A DNA stretch of 37,635 nt. Origin: SAR202 cluster bacterium. GTDB taxonomy: Bacteria; Chloroflexota; Dehalococcoidia; Lucifugimonadales; UBA1123. The DNA is taken from assembly GCA_030752795.1 (NCBI GenBank), contig JASMDM010000060.1, positions 1-37,635 of the forward strand, written 5' to 3'. Positions 24,551-33,200 of this stretch are shown piece after piece. The notes under the pieces are model-generated. The model searched no databases. It saw only the letters and a list, made by a program, of their open reading frames with translations, and was not told the origin of the DNA. Position 1 is the stretch's first letter; each line of letters starts with the position of its first letter. The position numbers and the translations under genes were made by a program.

Positions 24551-26170
24551 CTACAGCCCGAGAATGTTCCCGTCGTCGTCGACATCCAGCTCGCGAGGCG
24601 ATCCCGGCAGGCCTGGCATCGTCATCATGCTCCCGGCGATCGGGTAGATGAACCCAGCGCCCACCGACGCCCTGACGTCGGACACGTCGAACGTGTAGCC
24701 GGAAGGGCGGCCCTTGAGTGCGGCGCGGTGAGAAATCGACAGGTGCGTCTTGGCCATGCAGACCGGCAGGTTGCCCCATCCTCGCGCCTCGTACTGCCGC
24801 AGAAGCCGGCGGGCGGGCAACGCCCATTGGACGTTGTCGGCGTTGTAGACAAGCTTGGCTAGAGCCGAGACCTTCTGTTGTATCGGAGAATCGATGTCGT
24901 ATGCGTAGGTGATCTCGGGGTCGCCGCCGGAGGTGGCGTCGATGAGCGCTTGCCCGAGCTCGATGGCGCCGTCGCCGCCTTCGGCGAACACGCGGCTTTC
25001 GACCGCCGAATGGGCGCCCGCTTCTTCGGCGGCGCGCTTGACGATCGCGGTCTCTTCCGGTGTGTCGGTCGGGAAGTGGTTGAGCGCCACAACCACCGGC
25101 AACCCGAACGACTTGATCACGCAGATGAGGTGAGTCAGATTAGCCGTGCCTTTCCGAGCGGCTTCCAGGTCGGGGGTGTCGAGGTCTCGCGGGCGAACGC
25201 CTCCGTGATACTTCACGGCCCTGACCGAAGCGACCAGCACCGCGGCGCTCGGCTCGAGACCGTTGAACCTCGCCTTGATATGCATGAACTTCTCGAAACC
25301 GAGATCCGCGCCGAACCCGGCTTCCGATAGCACGTAGTCGGCGTACCCGAGCGCGAGCCGGTCGCCGACGACCGAGCTGCAACCGTGGGCGATGTTGCCG
25401 AATGGGCCCGCGTGCACGATGACGGGTTGTCCCTCGGTGGTTTGTACGAGGTTCGGCTGTACGGCGGTCCGCAGCAGGGACATCATCGAGCCGACGGCTT
25501 TGACATCGGTCGCCGTCACGGGTTCGTCGCCCGCGTACCCAACGACAATACGGCTGAGGCGCTCGCGCAAATCCGTCAAGTTCCGCGCCAAGGCAAGGAT
25601 TGCCATGATCTCCGACGCGGTGACGATGTCGAAGCCCGTCTCGCGAACCGGCGCGTTGTTCGACCCGCCGATGCCGGTGACGATGGTGCGCAGGGCGCGA
25701 TCTTCGACGTCGGTGACGCGCCGCCAGGCGATGCCTTCCGGATGGAATCCGGCAATCTGACCGCGCTGGGCCACGTTGTCTGTGAGTGCGGCGAGCAGGT
25801 TGTGAGCCGAGCCGACGGCGTGGGCGTCGCCGGTGAAGTGTATGTTGACTTCGTCGTTGGGCTCGACAAGCGCCTTGCCGCCGCCGGTTCCACCGCCCTT
25901 GATGCCGAATATCGGTCCGAGCGACGGCTCCCGAAGCGTCGCGACCACTTTCTTGCCAAGCTTGCCGAGTCCCTGTGTTAGACCGACGGCCGTAGTGGTC
26001 TTGCCTTCACCCGCGGGCGTTGGCGTCATTCCCGTGATCACGACCATTTTGCCTTGCTTGCCGGTCGATCGAATGGCGCTCAGGTCGATTTTGGCTTTGT
26101 ATCTTCCGTAGGGCAACACAGCGTCGCGCTCGAGACCCAGCTCGTCGGCTACATCCAATATCGGGCGCAT
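24551..26170 (-). CDS. fhs: Formate--tetrahydrofolate ligase
   Basis: This 539-residue enzyme joins formate to tetrahydrofolate with ATP, making 10-formyl-THF for one-carbon metabolism. The P-loop GMTPTPAGEGKTTT (about 47-60), the EPSLGPIFGIKGG segment, HFTGDAHAVGSAHNLL and VALNHFPTDTPEE are family hallmarks. The C-terminal PIAGSMMTMPGLP is typical. The ATG at 26170 has AGGAGG eight bases upstream; the longer frame to 26248 is rejected. Length is slightly under the usual 555. Its neighbours handle formate, so it may either draw on or supply the formate pool. An extended -10 lies upstream at 26213. Confidence 0.96.
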   Translation of the reverse strand: MRPILDVADELGLERDAVLPYGRYKAKIDLSAIRSTGKQGKMVVITGMTPTPAGEGKTTTAVGLTQGLGKLGKKVVATLREPSLGPIFGIKGGGTGGGKALVEPNDEVNIHFTGDAHAVGSAHNLLAALTDNVAQRGQIAGFHPEGIAWRRVTDVEDRALRTIVTGIGGSNNAPVRETGFDIVTASEIMAILALARNLTDLRERLSRIVVGYAGDEPVTATDVKAVGSMMSLLRTAVQPNLVQTTEGQPVIVHAGPFGNIAHGCSSVVGDRLALGYADYVLSEAGFGADLGFEKFMHIKARFNGLEPSAAVLVASVRAVKYHGGVRPRDLDTPDLEAARKGTANLTHLICVIKSFGLPVVVALNHFPTDTPEETAIVKRAAEEAGAHSAVESRVFAEGGDGAIELGQALIDATSGGDPEITYAYDIDSPIQQKVSALAKLVYNADNVQWALPARRLLRQYEARGWGNLPVCMAKTHLSISHRAALKGRPSGYTFDVSDVRASVGAGFIYPIAGSMMTMPGLPGSPRELDVDDDGNILGL

Positions 26171-26212
26171 CGATTGTCCTCCTGACGGGATTTTCAGTAA
26201 TTTGTCCGCGAG

Positions 26213-26221
26213 ATTGTAGCA
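26213..26221 (-). promoter_or_regulatory. Extended -10 element before fhs
   Basis: On the minus strand TGCTACAAT matches the extended -10 pattern (TG, one base, then TACAAT). There is no clear -35, which such promoters need less. Transcription would begin about 35 bases before the fhs start. Confidence 0.5.
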
Positions 26222-26281
26222 TAGGCGTCGTGAAATCGACGCAGCCAAGGTCCGTGAGGCACAATCTCCGCAGGGACTATG

Positions 26282-27307
26282 TCAATCCCAGGCGAATACG
26301 GGCTTGCCGGTCGTCGCGGTGTCGAACAACGCGAACGCTTCTTTCGCGTCGGCCAAGTCGAATCGCTGCGTAATCAGGTCGCTGAGCGGCAGTCCGCGGT
26401 CAACGGTGAAGTTGGCGAGCTCCTTCAGCGTGTGCGTGCTGAACGTCCACGAGCCGTGTAACGTGAGCTGGCGGTGAATTACGTCCGGCGTCGGCATCAG
26501 GCTGACGGTCCCACCCTCGCCGACGAAGCATGCACGGCCCCAGATTCGGGTCGAGCGCACCGTGTTTTGTCGAACCTCGTCGATGCCGGTCGCGTCGAGC
26601 GACGCGTCGGCGCCGGCGCCTCCGGTGAGCTCGCGCACGACCTCGATCGAATCCACCGCTGTAGGGTCGATGGTCTCCTCCGCTCCCAGCTTGATCGCCA
26701 GCTCGCGGCGTTCCGGCACTGGATCGACGGCGATGACGCGAGCACCCATCACGGCGCCGTAGAACGTTGCGCTCAGACCGACCGGTCCTTGACCGAAGAC
26801 GGCCAGGGTGTCCAATCCCGATATTTCGAGCCGCTTCAGCGCCTGGTACGCCGTGCCGGTCCCACAAGAAATGGCGGCGCCCTCCTCGAAACTGAGCTCG
26901 TCAGGCATCGGTACGCACATATAAGATTCGACGAGCTCGTAGTCCGCGTTGCCGCCGTGAGCGCCGGAGCCGTAGACCGTCGAGCCGTCGGAGCAAAGTT
27001 GTGTCCAGCCGGTGTCACAATGGACGCATGTTCCGCAGCCGGAGTAGTGGTGGACCATGACGTGATCGCCCACGGACACGTCGCTGACTCCGTGGCCGGT
27101 CTCGACGACCTCGCCGCAGGGCTCGTGCCCGCAGATGATGTTGGCTCGGTTGGCCAGCTCCTCGGGCGACGATCGGTACGGCCGAAGATCGCTGCCGCAA
27201 AGTCCCGATGCTCGCATCTTGACCACGACCTGTCCGCGACCGGGCTTTGGGTCGTCAAACTGCCTGATCTCAAGCTTCCGGTCACCGGTGAAAACGACGC
27301 CGTTCAT
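26282..27307 (-). CDS. Zinc-dependent medium-chain alcohol dehydrogenase
   Basis: This 341-residue enzyme of the threonine/sorbitol dehydrogenase type oxidises a secondary alcohol or polyol with NAD(P)+. Catalytic zinc ligands C37, H61 and E62 are present (ASGLCGSD, CGHEPCGE), and the structural zinc site has C91, C94, C97 and C105. The Rossmann motif is AVFGQGPVGLSATFYG. The ATG at 27307 starts directly at the domain; the longer frame to 27499 overlaps the divergent gene and is rejected. The stop is 111 bases upstream of the fhs start on the same strand. Substrate unknown. Confidence 0.92.
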   Translation of the reverse strand: MNGVVFTGDRKLEIRQFDDPKPGRGQVVVKMRASGLCGSDLRPYRSSPEELANRANIICGHEPCGEVVETGHGVSDVSVGDHVMVHHYSGCGTCVHCDTGWTQLCSDGSTVYGSGAHGGNADYELVESYMCVPMPDELSFEEGAAISCGTGTAYQALKRLEISGLDTLAVFGQGPVGLSATFYGAVMGARVIAVDPVPERRELAIKLGAEETIDPTAVDSIEVVRELTGGAGADASLDATGIDEVRQNTVRSTRIWGRACFVGEGGTVSLMPTPDVIHRQLTLHGSWTFSTHTLKELANFTVDRGLPLSDLITQRFDLADAKEAFALFDTATTGKPVFAWD

Positions 27308-27339
27308 GGCACACCCCAGGGTTCGAATTGGACCGCGCC

Positions 27340-27348
27340 AGTGTACCA
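27340..27348 (-). promoter_or_regulatory. Extended -10 element before the alcohol dehydrogenase
   Basis: TGGTACACT on the minus strand is an extended -10 (TG, one base, TACACT) 33 bases before the ATG, in the 118-base divergent spacer shared with the phosphotriesterase-family gene. There is no good -35. Confidence 0.4.
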
Positions 27349-27425
27349 GATGCGGTGGCTGCCGAGGCGCCCGATTTGCATGTGGACGGTGATAAGATTG
27401 GCGCAATCCACTCAGGAGCGGCGAC

Positions 27426-28388
27426 ATGGCAACCATCAACTCAATCCTCGGCGACCTGGACACTAGCGAACTCGGCTTCACGCTGACGCACGAACACATC
27501 TGGCAGAGCGCGGCGGGGATTAATACGGCCTATCCGGAGTTTTTCGATAAAGAAGCGGTCGTGGACAGGGCCGTGGCGTTGCTGAACGAAGCACGAGAAG
27601 GAGGCGTCAGAACCGTCGTCGACGTTACGACGTTGGACCTGGGCCGGGACATTCTACTCGCCAAGGACGTATCCGAGCGCTCCGGCGTCCACGTCATCGC
27701 CGCGACCGGCTTCTGGATCGACATCCCACGCATCTTCTGGGGCGCCGACCCGGACGAGGTCGCCAATCTGTTCGTACGCGAGATCGAAGAAGGCATCGAC
27801 GGGACCGGTATCAAGGCCGGAATCATCAAGGTCGCCAGCAACGACCGTGTTGATGACGGACTGACCCCGGCCGCCGAGGTCGTGCTCCGCGCCGCGTCCA
27901 GGGCCAGCAAGCAGACCAGCGTGCGGATAACGACCCACACGCAAGCGCCGGTGCGAACAGGCGACTTGCAAGTTGCCGTCTTCGAGTCCGAGGGCGTGGA
28001 TCTCAGCACGGTGTGCATCGGTCACAGCAACGGGACGACTGACCTCGAGTACCTGACCGGCCTCGCGAAAAAAGGGGTTTGGCTCGGCCTGGACATCTAC
28101 CCCGGCGGCCCGGCGCCCCAGAGCCTCGACTGGGAGCAACGAACGATCGTCGCCAAACGGCTAGTGGACGCGGGATACGCCAATCAGATAATGCTTTCAC
28201 ATGACTGGTGCGTCATCAAGCCGTGGGGCAGTCGCGAGTCTCAGGAGCAGGTCCAACGCCGCAATCCGGACGGATACTTGTTCATCACTCGCAAGGTGTT
28301 GCCCCGGCTGCGCGAGCTCGGTTGCTCGCAAGAATCGCTGGACCGGATTATGGTCGATAACCCGAAGCGGTTCTTCGAGGGCTCGTAG
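27426..28388 (+). CDS. Phosphotriesterase-family hydrolase
   Basis: This 320-residue TIM-barrel enzyme has all binuclear metal ligands of the phosphotriesterase family: H22 and H24 in THEHIW, bridging K135 in GIIKVAS, H171 in ITTHT, H200 in CIGHSNG and D260 in LSHDW. Most family members act as lactonases or esterases on small natural compounds; true phosphotriesterase activity is rarer. AGGAG lies eight bases before the ATG. It is divergent from the zinc alcohol dehydrogenase, a pairing that would suit lactone formation from an alcohol and its hydrolysis (inference). No signal peptide, so cytoplasmic. Confidence 0.92.
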   Translation: MATINSILGDLDTSELGFTLTHEHIWQSAAGINTAYPEFFDKEAVVDRAVALLNEAREGGVRTVVDVTTLDLGRDILLAKDVSERSGVHVIAATGFWIDIPRIFWGADPDEVANLFVREIEEGIDGTGIKAGIIKVASNDRVDDGLTPAAEVVLRAASRASKQTSVRITTHTQAPVRTGDLQVAVFESEGVDLSTVCIGHSNGTTDLEYLTGLAKKGVWLGLDIYPGGPAPQSLDWEQRTIVAKRLVDAGYANQIMLSHDWCVIKPWGSRESQEQVQRRNPDGYLFITRKVLPRLRELGCSQESLDRIMVDNPKRFFEGS

Positions 28389-28455
28389 GTCCACGACCAG
28401 CTTAGTCAATTGCACCAGGCCAAGCGAATTTCCAACGTTTGTGGCACCCCCCAAA

Positions 28456-28481
28456 CGTTCGTGGTGAGCCTGTCGAACCAC
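28456..28481 (+). repeat. Dispersed repeat B, inverted variant
   Basis: CGTTCGTGGTGAGCCTGTCG and AACCAC match 4383-4408 with a single change. It lies 67 bases beyond the phosphotriesterase-family stop. Confidence 0.75.
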
Positions 28482-28570
28482 TGGCCTCGCAAGCACCCTC
28501 GTTCGTGTAGGTACCGCCGCCGGCCGATCGCGATTGTGAGCTTGTAGACCGGGTCGTGCGTGTGCGCGGG

Positions 28571-28595
28571 CCTTCGACAGGCTCAGGCCGAACAG
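28571..28595 (+). repeat. Dispersed repeat B
   Basis: CCTTCGACAGGCTCAGG followed by CCGAACAG, with GTGCGTGTGCGCGGG before it as in the copies at 8449 and 24338. It sits 90 bases from the inverted variant, so this 295-base spacer holds one of each orientation and no gene. Confidence 0.75.
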
Positions 28596-28683
28596 GTGTG
28601 GGAGGTGCGTTGAGGCTTGATGGGTCTCATCGGTTTCGGGCGCAATTGTTGATCGTGATCACGCCTAGCCTGACGACCCTCGC

Positions 28684-30222
28684 CTACTTGATCCGGCCTG
28701 CCACCTCCGCCACGAGGTTCGCTGCCGAGCTGATCCCTTGGTGCTCGGGAAGCTTCCGCATCGCGTTGGCGTATTTCGGGTGCCCGTCAACGTAGGACTG
28801 CACCTGCTCAATGGTCACGCCGCGGGCCGCGAGGAGTTCGTCCATCTCCTCCCGCGCCTTCTTCTTCGCCTCGTAGAGCTTCATCTGGACACGGCTCCTT
28901 GCGCTGACTTCGCCGTCGCCCGAGGTCTCGATGGGGATGAAGATGGCATCTTTGTAGTCGGCCACAACCCGTGCCTGCACGCCATCGCTCATTGTGCTGG
29001 GCATACATCCAAAGGGCTTCAGCGAAATCACCATGTGGGCGTGTCTGTCCTTGGTCGCCATCACGTTTTTACCGATTTCGAGGTGACCCTCGCCTCCGCC
29101 AAGGTGCGTGTTGTAATAGGCACTGGCGTACTCGGCGAGTTTAGCCTGATTGGGCAGGGGATCCGTTTTGAAGCCCAACGCCGTTCGATAGAAGTTGTGC
29201 CACATGCGGAACGCGATCTGGGCGAACCTCAGCTTTCGGATGGACGACTTCTTGTCTTTGTTCGTCGCGAACTCTTTTTCGGCATGATGTCTCGCAATCC
29301 AGATCTTGTACTCGATCCAGGTTCCGATTGGCTCCACCAACACCTCGGCTCCCTCAGACTCCAACCATTGGAACATGTGGTAGTTGCCGTCCCCTTCGGT
29401 CGTCTGGGCCCAGAACTCGCCAGTGATTTTGACCTTGGGCTTGACTCTGGTCACATCCACTTGGATGGCGTTGAATATCTTCTTCACCTTTCGCAGTCCG
29501 CGAAACACCGATTGCCCTTCGCGCAGCGCAGCGCCGAGAAGCTCTTTGGCCTCGGCCATGGCTCGGTCGGTGTCGCCCTTGTTCACTTCATATGGGCGGA
29601 TCTTGTAACCCAACTCGTTCAGCATGTCGCCCAGGATGAAAGCCCTAAGCAAAGTGAGGCCAAATTTGGCCGAGAACTCCAGGGCCGTATCCTCGGTGCT
29701 CTGTTCAGTCTCAGGGGCCTGCTGGAAAATCAACACCCGGAACCGTCCGAAACCCGAGTCTCGTAGGGCCTGACGGTATTCGGCTTCATACATGCCGAAG
29801 CGGCACGGCCCGCAGGAACCGGCGGTGACGAACACGTACCGGTCCTCGATATCGGTCTCGCCCTGGGCTTCGAGCTTTTTAAGGTATTGCACCAGGCTCC
29901 CGACGGTGAAGTAGGTGGGGTTGCACTGGCCGCGGTTGCCGTATTCCTTCCCTATCTGAAGGGCCTCCAGGTCCGGGACGGGGAGGGCCTGAATCTTGTA
30001 CCCCATGCCGCGCATTGCGTTGGCCGTCAGCTCCTCGTGCGCCAGCGTCAACCCACCGAAAAGGACCGTTGTGGTTTCGATCTCGGCTTTGGTCCAAGGT
30101 CGCTCGAAGGGCTTCTCGAACGGTGTCATCACCTTGCTTTGCAGACCCATCTGGTCTCTCAGACGCTCGGCGTATTCGCGCGTTTTTGTCTCGATGTCTT
30201 GTTTGTCCATCACCTTTACCAT
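28684..30222 (-). CDS. 2-hydroxyacyl-CoA dehydratase/BadF-system partner protein
   Basis: This 512-residue protein resembles the cysteine-containing component of activase-linked dehydratase systems (HgdB-like, 'activase-related'). Candidate iron-sulphur cysteines are C100 in NRGQCNPTYFTVG, C137 and C140 in TAGSCGPCRFGMYE, and C406 in KPFGCMPSTMSDGVQ. It would receive an electron from the activase encoded upstream. The ATG at 30222 follows TGGAGG by eight bases; the longer frame to 30285 overlaps the upstream gene. It begins 22 bases after the activase stop, so the two are cotranscribed. In related systems I know of, this part is the C-terminal portion of one very long chain. Substrate unknown. 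Confidence 0.8.
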   Translation of the reverse strand: MVKVMDKQDIETKTREYAERLRDQMGLQSKVMTPFEKPFERPWTKAEIETTTVLFGGLTLAHEELTANAMRGMGYKIQALPVPDLEALQIGKEYGNRGQCNPTYFTVGSLVQYLKKLEAQGETDIEDRYVFVTAGSCGPCRFGMYEAEYRQALRDSGFGRFRVLIFQQAPETEQSTEDTALEFSAKFGLTLLRAFILGDMLNELGYKIRPYEVNKGDTDRAMAEAKELLGAALREGQSVFRGLRKVKKIFNAIQVDVTRVKPKVKITGEFWAQTTEGDGNYHMFQWLESEGAEVLVEPIGTWIEYKIWIARHHAEKEFATNKDKKSSIRKLRFAQIAFRMWHNFYRTALGFKTDPLPNQAKLAEYASAYYNTHLGGGEGHLEIGKNVMATKDRHAHMVISLKPFGCMPSTMSDGVQARVVADYKDAIFIPIETSGDGEVSARSRVQMKLYEAKKKAREEMDELLAARGVTIEQVQSYVDGHPKYANAMRKLPEHQGISSAANLVAEVAGRIK

Positions 30223-30244
30223 GAATTCGCCTCCAGTGGGTCGA

Positions 30245-33200
30245 CTAGGCACGGCCGCCGACTTTATTGTCGCCCTTCTTGGCACGGGGCGTCATGATCT
30301 GCATCGTCATCCATTGGTGATCCGGTATTCCGGGAGGGGCGTCCTCGGCGCTGTTCTCCTCGTGATCCAGATGCTGATAAGCTTTCGGAGCAAAGTCCCG
30401 AGTGGGCAAGTTGCAGCTAAGCGACGCGCTTGCCGGGTCGTCTTCCGGGGCATCGCCGCTCGTGTTAAGCGCCCTGATACGGTCATACGCCGCGTGGTCT
30501 CGGGATTGGCCGTTTCCGTTCGGCGCGATCGCGGCACCGTTCTCTAGTGAGTGTTCGGGGCTGTTCCCGTTGCCGTTATGGCCGTTCAGTCTGGACGGAG
30601 CTGGCAAAGAGACCCATTCGGCTTCGTCATGGCCGTTGTTCCCGTTGTGATCATGCCCGACGTGATTGTCCGCGCCGTTGCCGGTGAAGCTGACGTTTCC
30701 GGCGGCCCGCACTTCGGTGCGGGAGGCGTTCCGTTCACTCTGAGCCTCGAGGTGGGCCCTGTATTGTTCCACCAACTGTTCTAGTTCGACCTCGTCATTT
30801 CTGCGCGACTGGAGGTACTCCTGATAACGCTTCAGGAAATAATCCACGGTCTCAACCCTGATCTTTATCGAGCCCGTGGGCTTGTTCTCGTCCACGTCGT
30901 GGAATGTGAAGTACGGGGTTTCCGACGCTTCGATTATTCGCTCGACCGTGTTGTAGATCGGCGCATCGTGTCCGCACTTGAAGCTGGAGAGGTCGATTGC
31001 GACCAGGTTGGGGTGCCGCGCCACGTATTTGGCCGCCCAGATCTTCTTGCTGGAATTCTCGCTGTAGTTGTTTTTCCAGACGTCGGTGGTGTCCATTGCG
31101 TGGGTGATGAGGCCCGACCGTATGTCTTCTCCGAACAACCGGTCGAGAATGTCTTCGTCCTGGGGGAGGGAATCGATGCTGAAGATGGGGTAACCCCTCC
31201 TTTGCATGTCGATCATGATCTCGTGATTCAGGCCGGGGTCGTTGTGGTACGGCCGCCCCAGCATGACCACGCCGACTTTCCCGTGTTCCTCCAAGCTGTC
31301 CAGCACCTGCCGCGCCTCGGCCCTCAGCGTAACTTCGTAGAACTTGCGCCACGAAGCGAGTGCGATCTCCACCGCCTCGCTGTTTTCTTCCGAAGTCAGG
31401 CTGAGGATGTCTCGGAAGGACTCGAATATCTGGTGCTCGAATAGAGGCCAGTTCGCCATGTCGTACGCTGGCGCAATGTACTGAATTCCGTTCTGAGCGA
31501 ATATGTTACCTTCTTGGGTATACGCCGCTTTGATCACCTCGGGGGTGATGGAGACCACTGGGCAGGCGGTGTTGTCGACGGTGTTGACGAGTTCCGTGCG
31601 CATATTCTGAATGATGGGGAAGAATATGACGTCCGGTTTCACTTTCTGGTCGAAGATGAGATTGTGGACATGGGCAATTGCCACTTTGCTGGGGAAGCAC
31701 TGATCGATCGACCCGCGCCGCGATCCCTTGAACCACATCTCCGGGTTGGTGTAGTCGGAGTAGATGACGTTCCGAGAGCCGACCCCCAGCGCATGAAAGT
31801 AAGCTAAGAAGAACGGAGCCAAGCTGTACATGTTAAGCGCCCTGGGCATCCCGATCTTGATGCTCGCTCGCTGCTCGACCACCTCTGGGGCGGCCCTGGT
31901 CGCCGCGGGCGCCTTGCGCCATCTCATAATTGACAGCAGACCCTTGGTCTTGGCCGCGGGCTCCTGGCCCGTCTCCTCTTGCAGCGTGCTGACCTTGGGA
32001 GGGGCCGTGCTCCGGAATGCGGCCAAGGCGGCCTTTTCCACGAAATTGGGATTCGCCTTGCTTACCTCGTCCATACGGGACTTTATGGCCTTCACGTCTT
32101 CGACCTTTTCGACCTGGCCCTTCTCGCACGTTGCGATGATGAACCGGTTGGTCTCGCCGTCGGACGTTTTGGTGTCGACGAACGTCCGCAGGCACGTGTT
32201 CTTGCAGAAACTACACCGTGTGGACTCGTCCCGCGTGGAAGTGAACTCGAGGGTCTGGGCGGCTGCGATGCCGATGAAGCTGGAGTCGCGTTCAGCGGCG
32301 ACGCGCGTCGCTTCGAGTGCCGCGCCGATGGCGCCGCTTTCTCCGGTGAACTTGTGGACTCGGATCGTGCTCTCAGGAACCTTCGACTTGATGAAATCGT
32401 ACTGTGACTTGACCGCCGCCAGGTTGTGCTGAGTCCCGCCCTGAAGGATGAATTTCGTGCCGAACTTCCGGAGGTTCGGCTCCGCGACGACGTACAGCCA
32501 GATGTTCTTGGGCAGCACCTTCGCCAACCCGGCCATGATCTCTTTCTTCTCCCAGCCCAACTGCTGGAAGTTGACGATGTCGGTCTCCATAAAGACCGCG
32601 CATCCGTACCCGAATACCGGAATCTTCTCTGCGGAGAACGCGACGTCCGCGAACTCAGCGACCGAGTAGCCGAACTTGGACGCGGTGTTCTGAAGGAAGT
32701 ATCCGTTGCCAGCAGAGCACTGCGTGTTCAGCTTGAAGTCCTTGACCTTGCCGTTGTTCAGCACGATCACCTTGATGTCCTGCCCGCCCACGTCGACGAT
32801 CACGTCGGCGTCCGGGTAGTAGTGAAGGGCGGACTTCGTGTGGGCCACGGTTTCGACGATGGCAACGTCCGCGGCGAGCGTGTCTTTCAGCATGTCCTTG
32901 GCGTAACCCGTCGTGCCGACTCCGGCGACATTCAGGACGGCGCCCTGGCTTTCAACCGACTCTCGCAGGTCCGCCAGGATGTCCTGGGTGTCCGAGAGCG
33001 GGTTGCCCTTCGATAGCTGGTACGCGGCCGCCAGGACGTTGCCCCCGCGGTCCATGAGGACGCCTTTAGTCGATGTTGAGCCGCCGTCGATTCCGACGAA
33101 TGCCTCAACCTCCTGGCCTGGCGAAAAGGTCGCCGGTTCCCAGGGCTCTTTTGCGAATAGTTGCTTGAACTCTTCCAGCTCCTCCTCGGTCCGCCACAGT

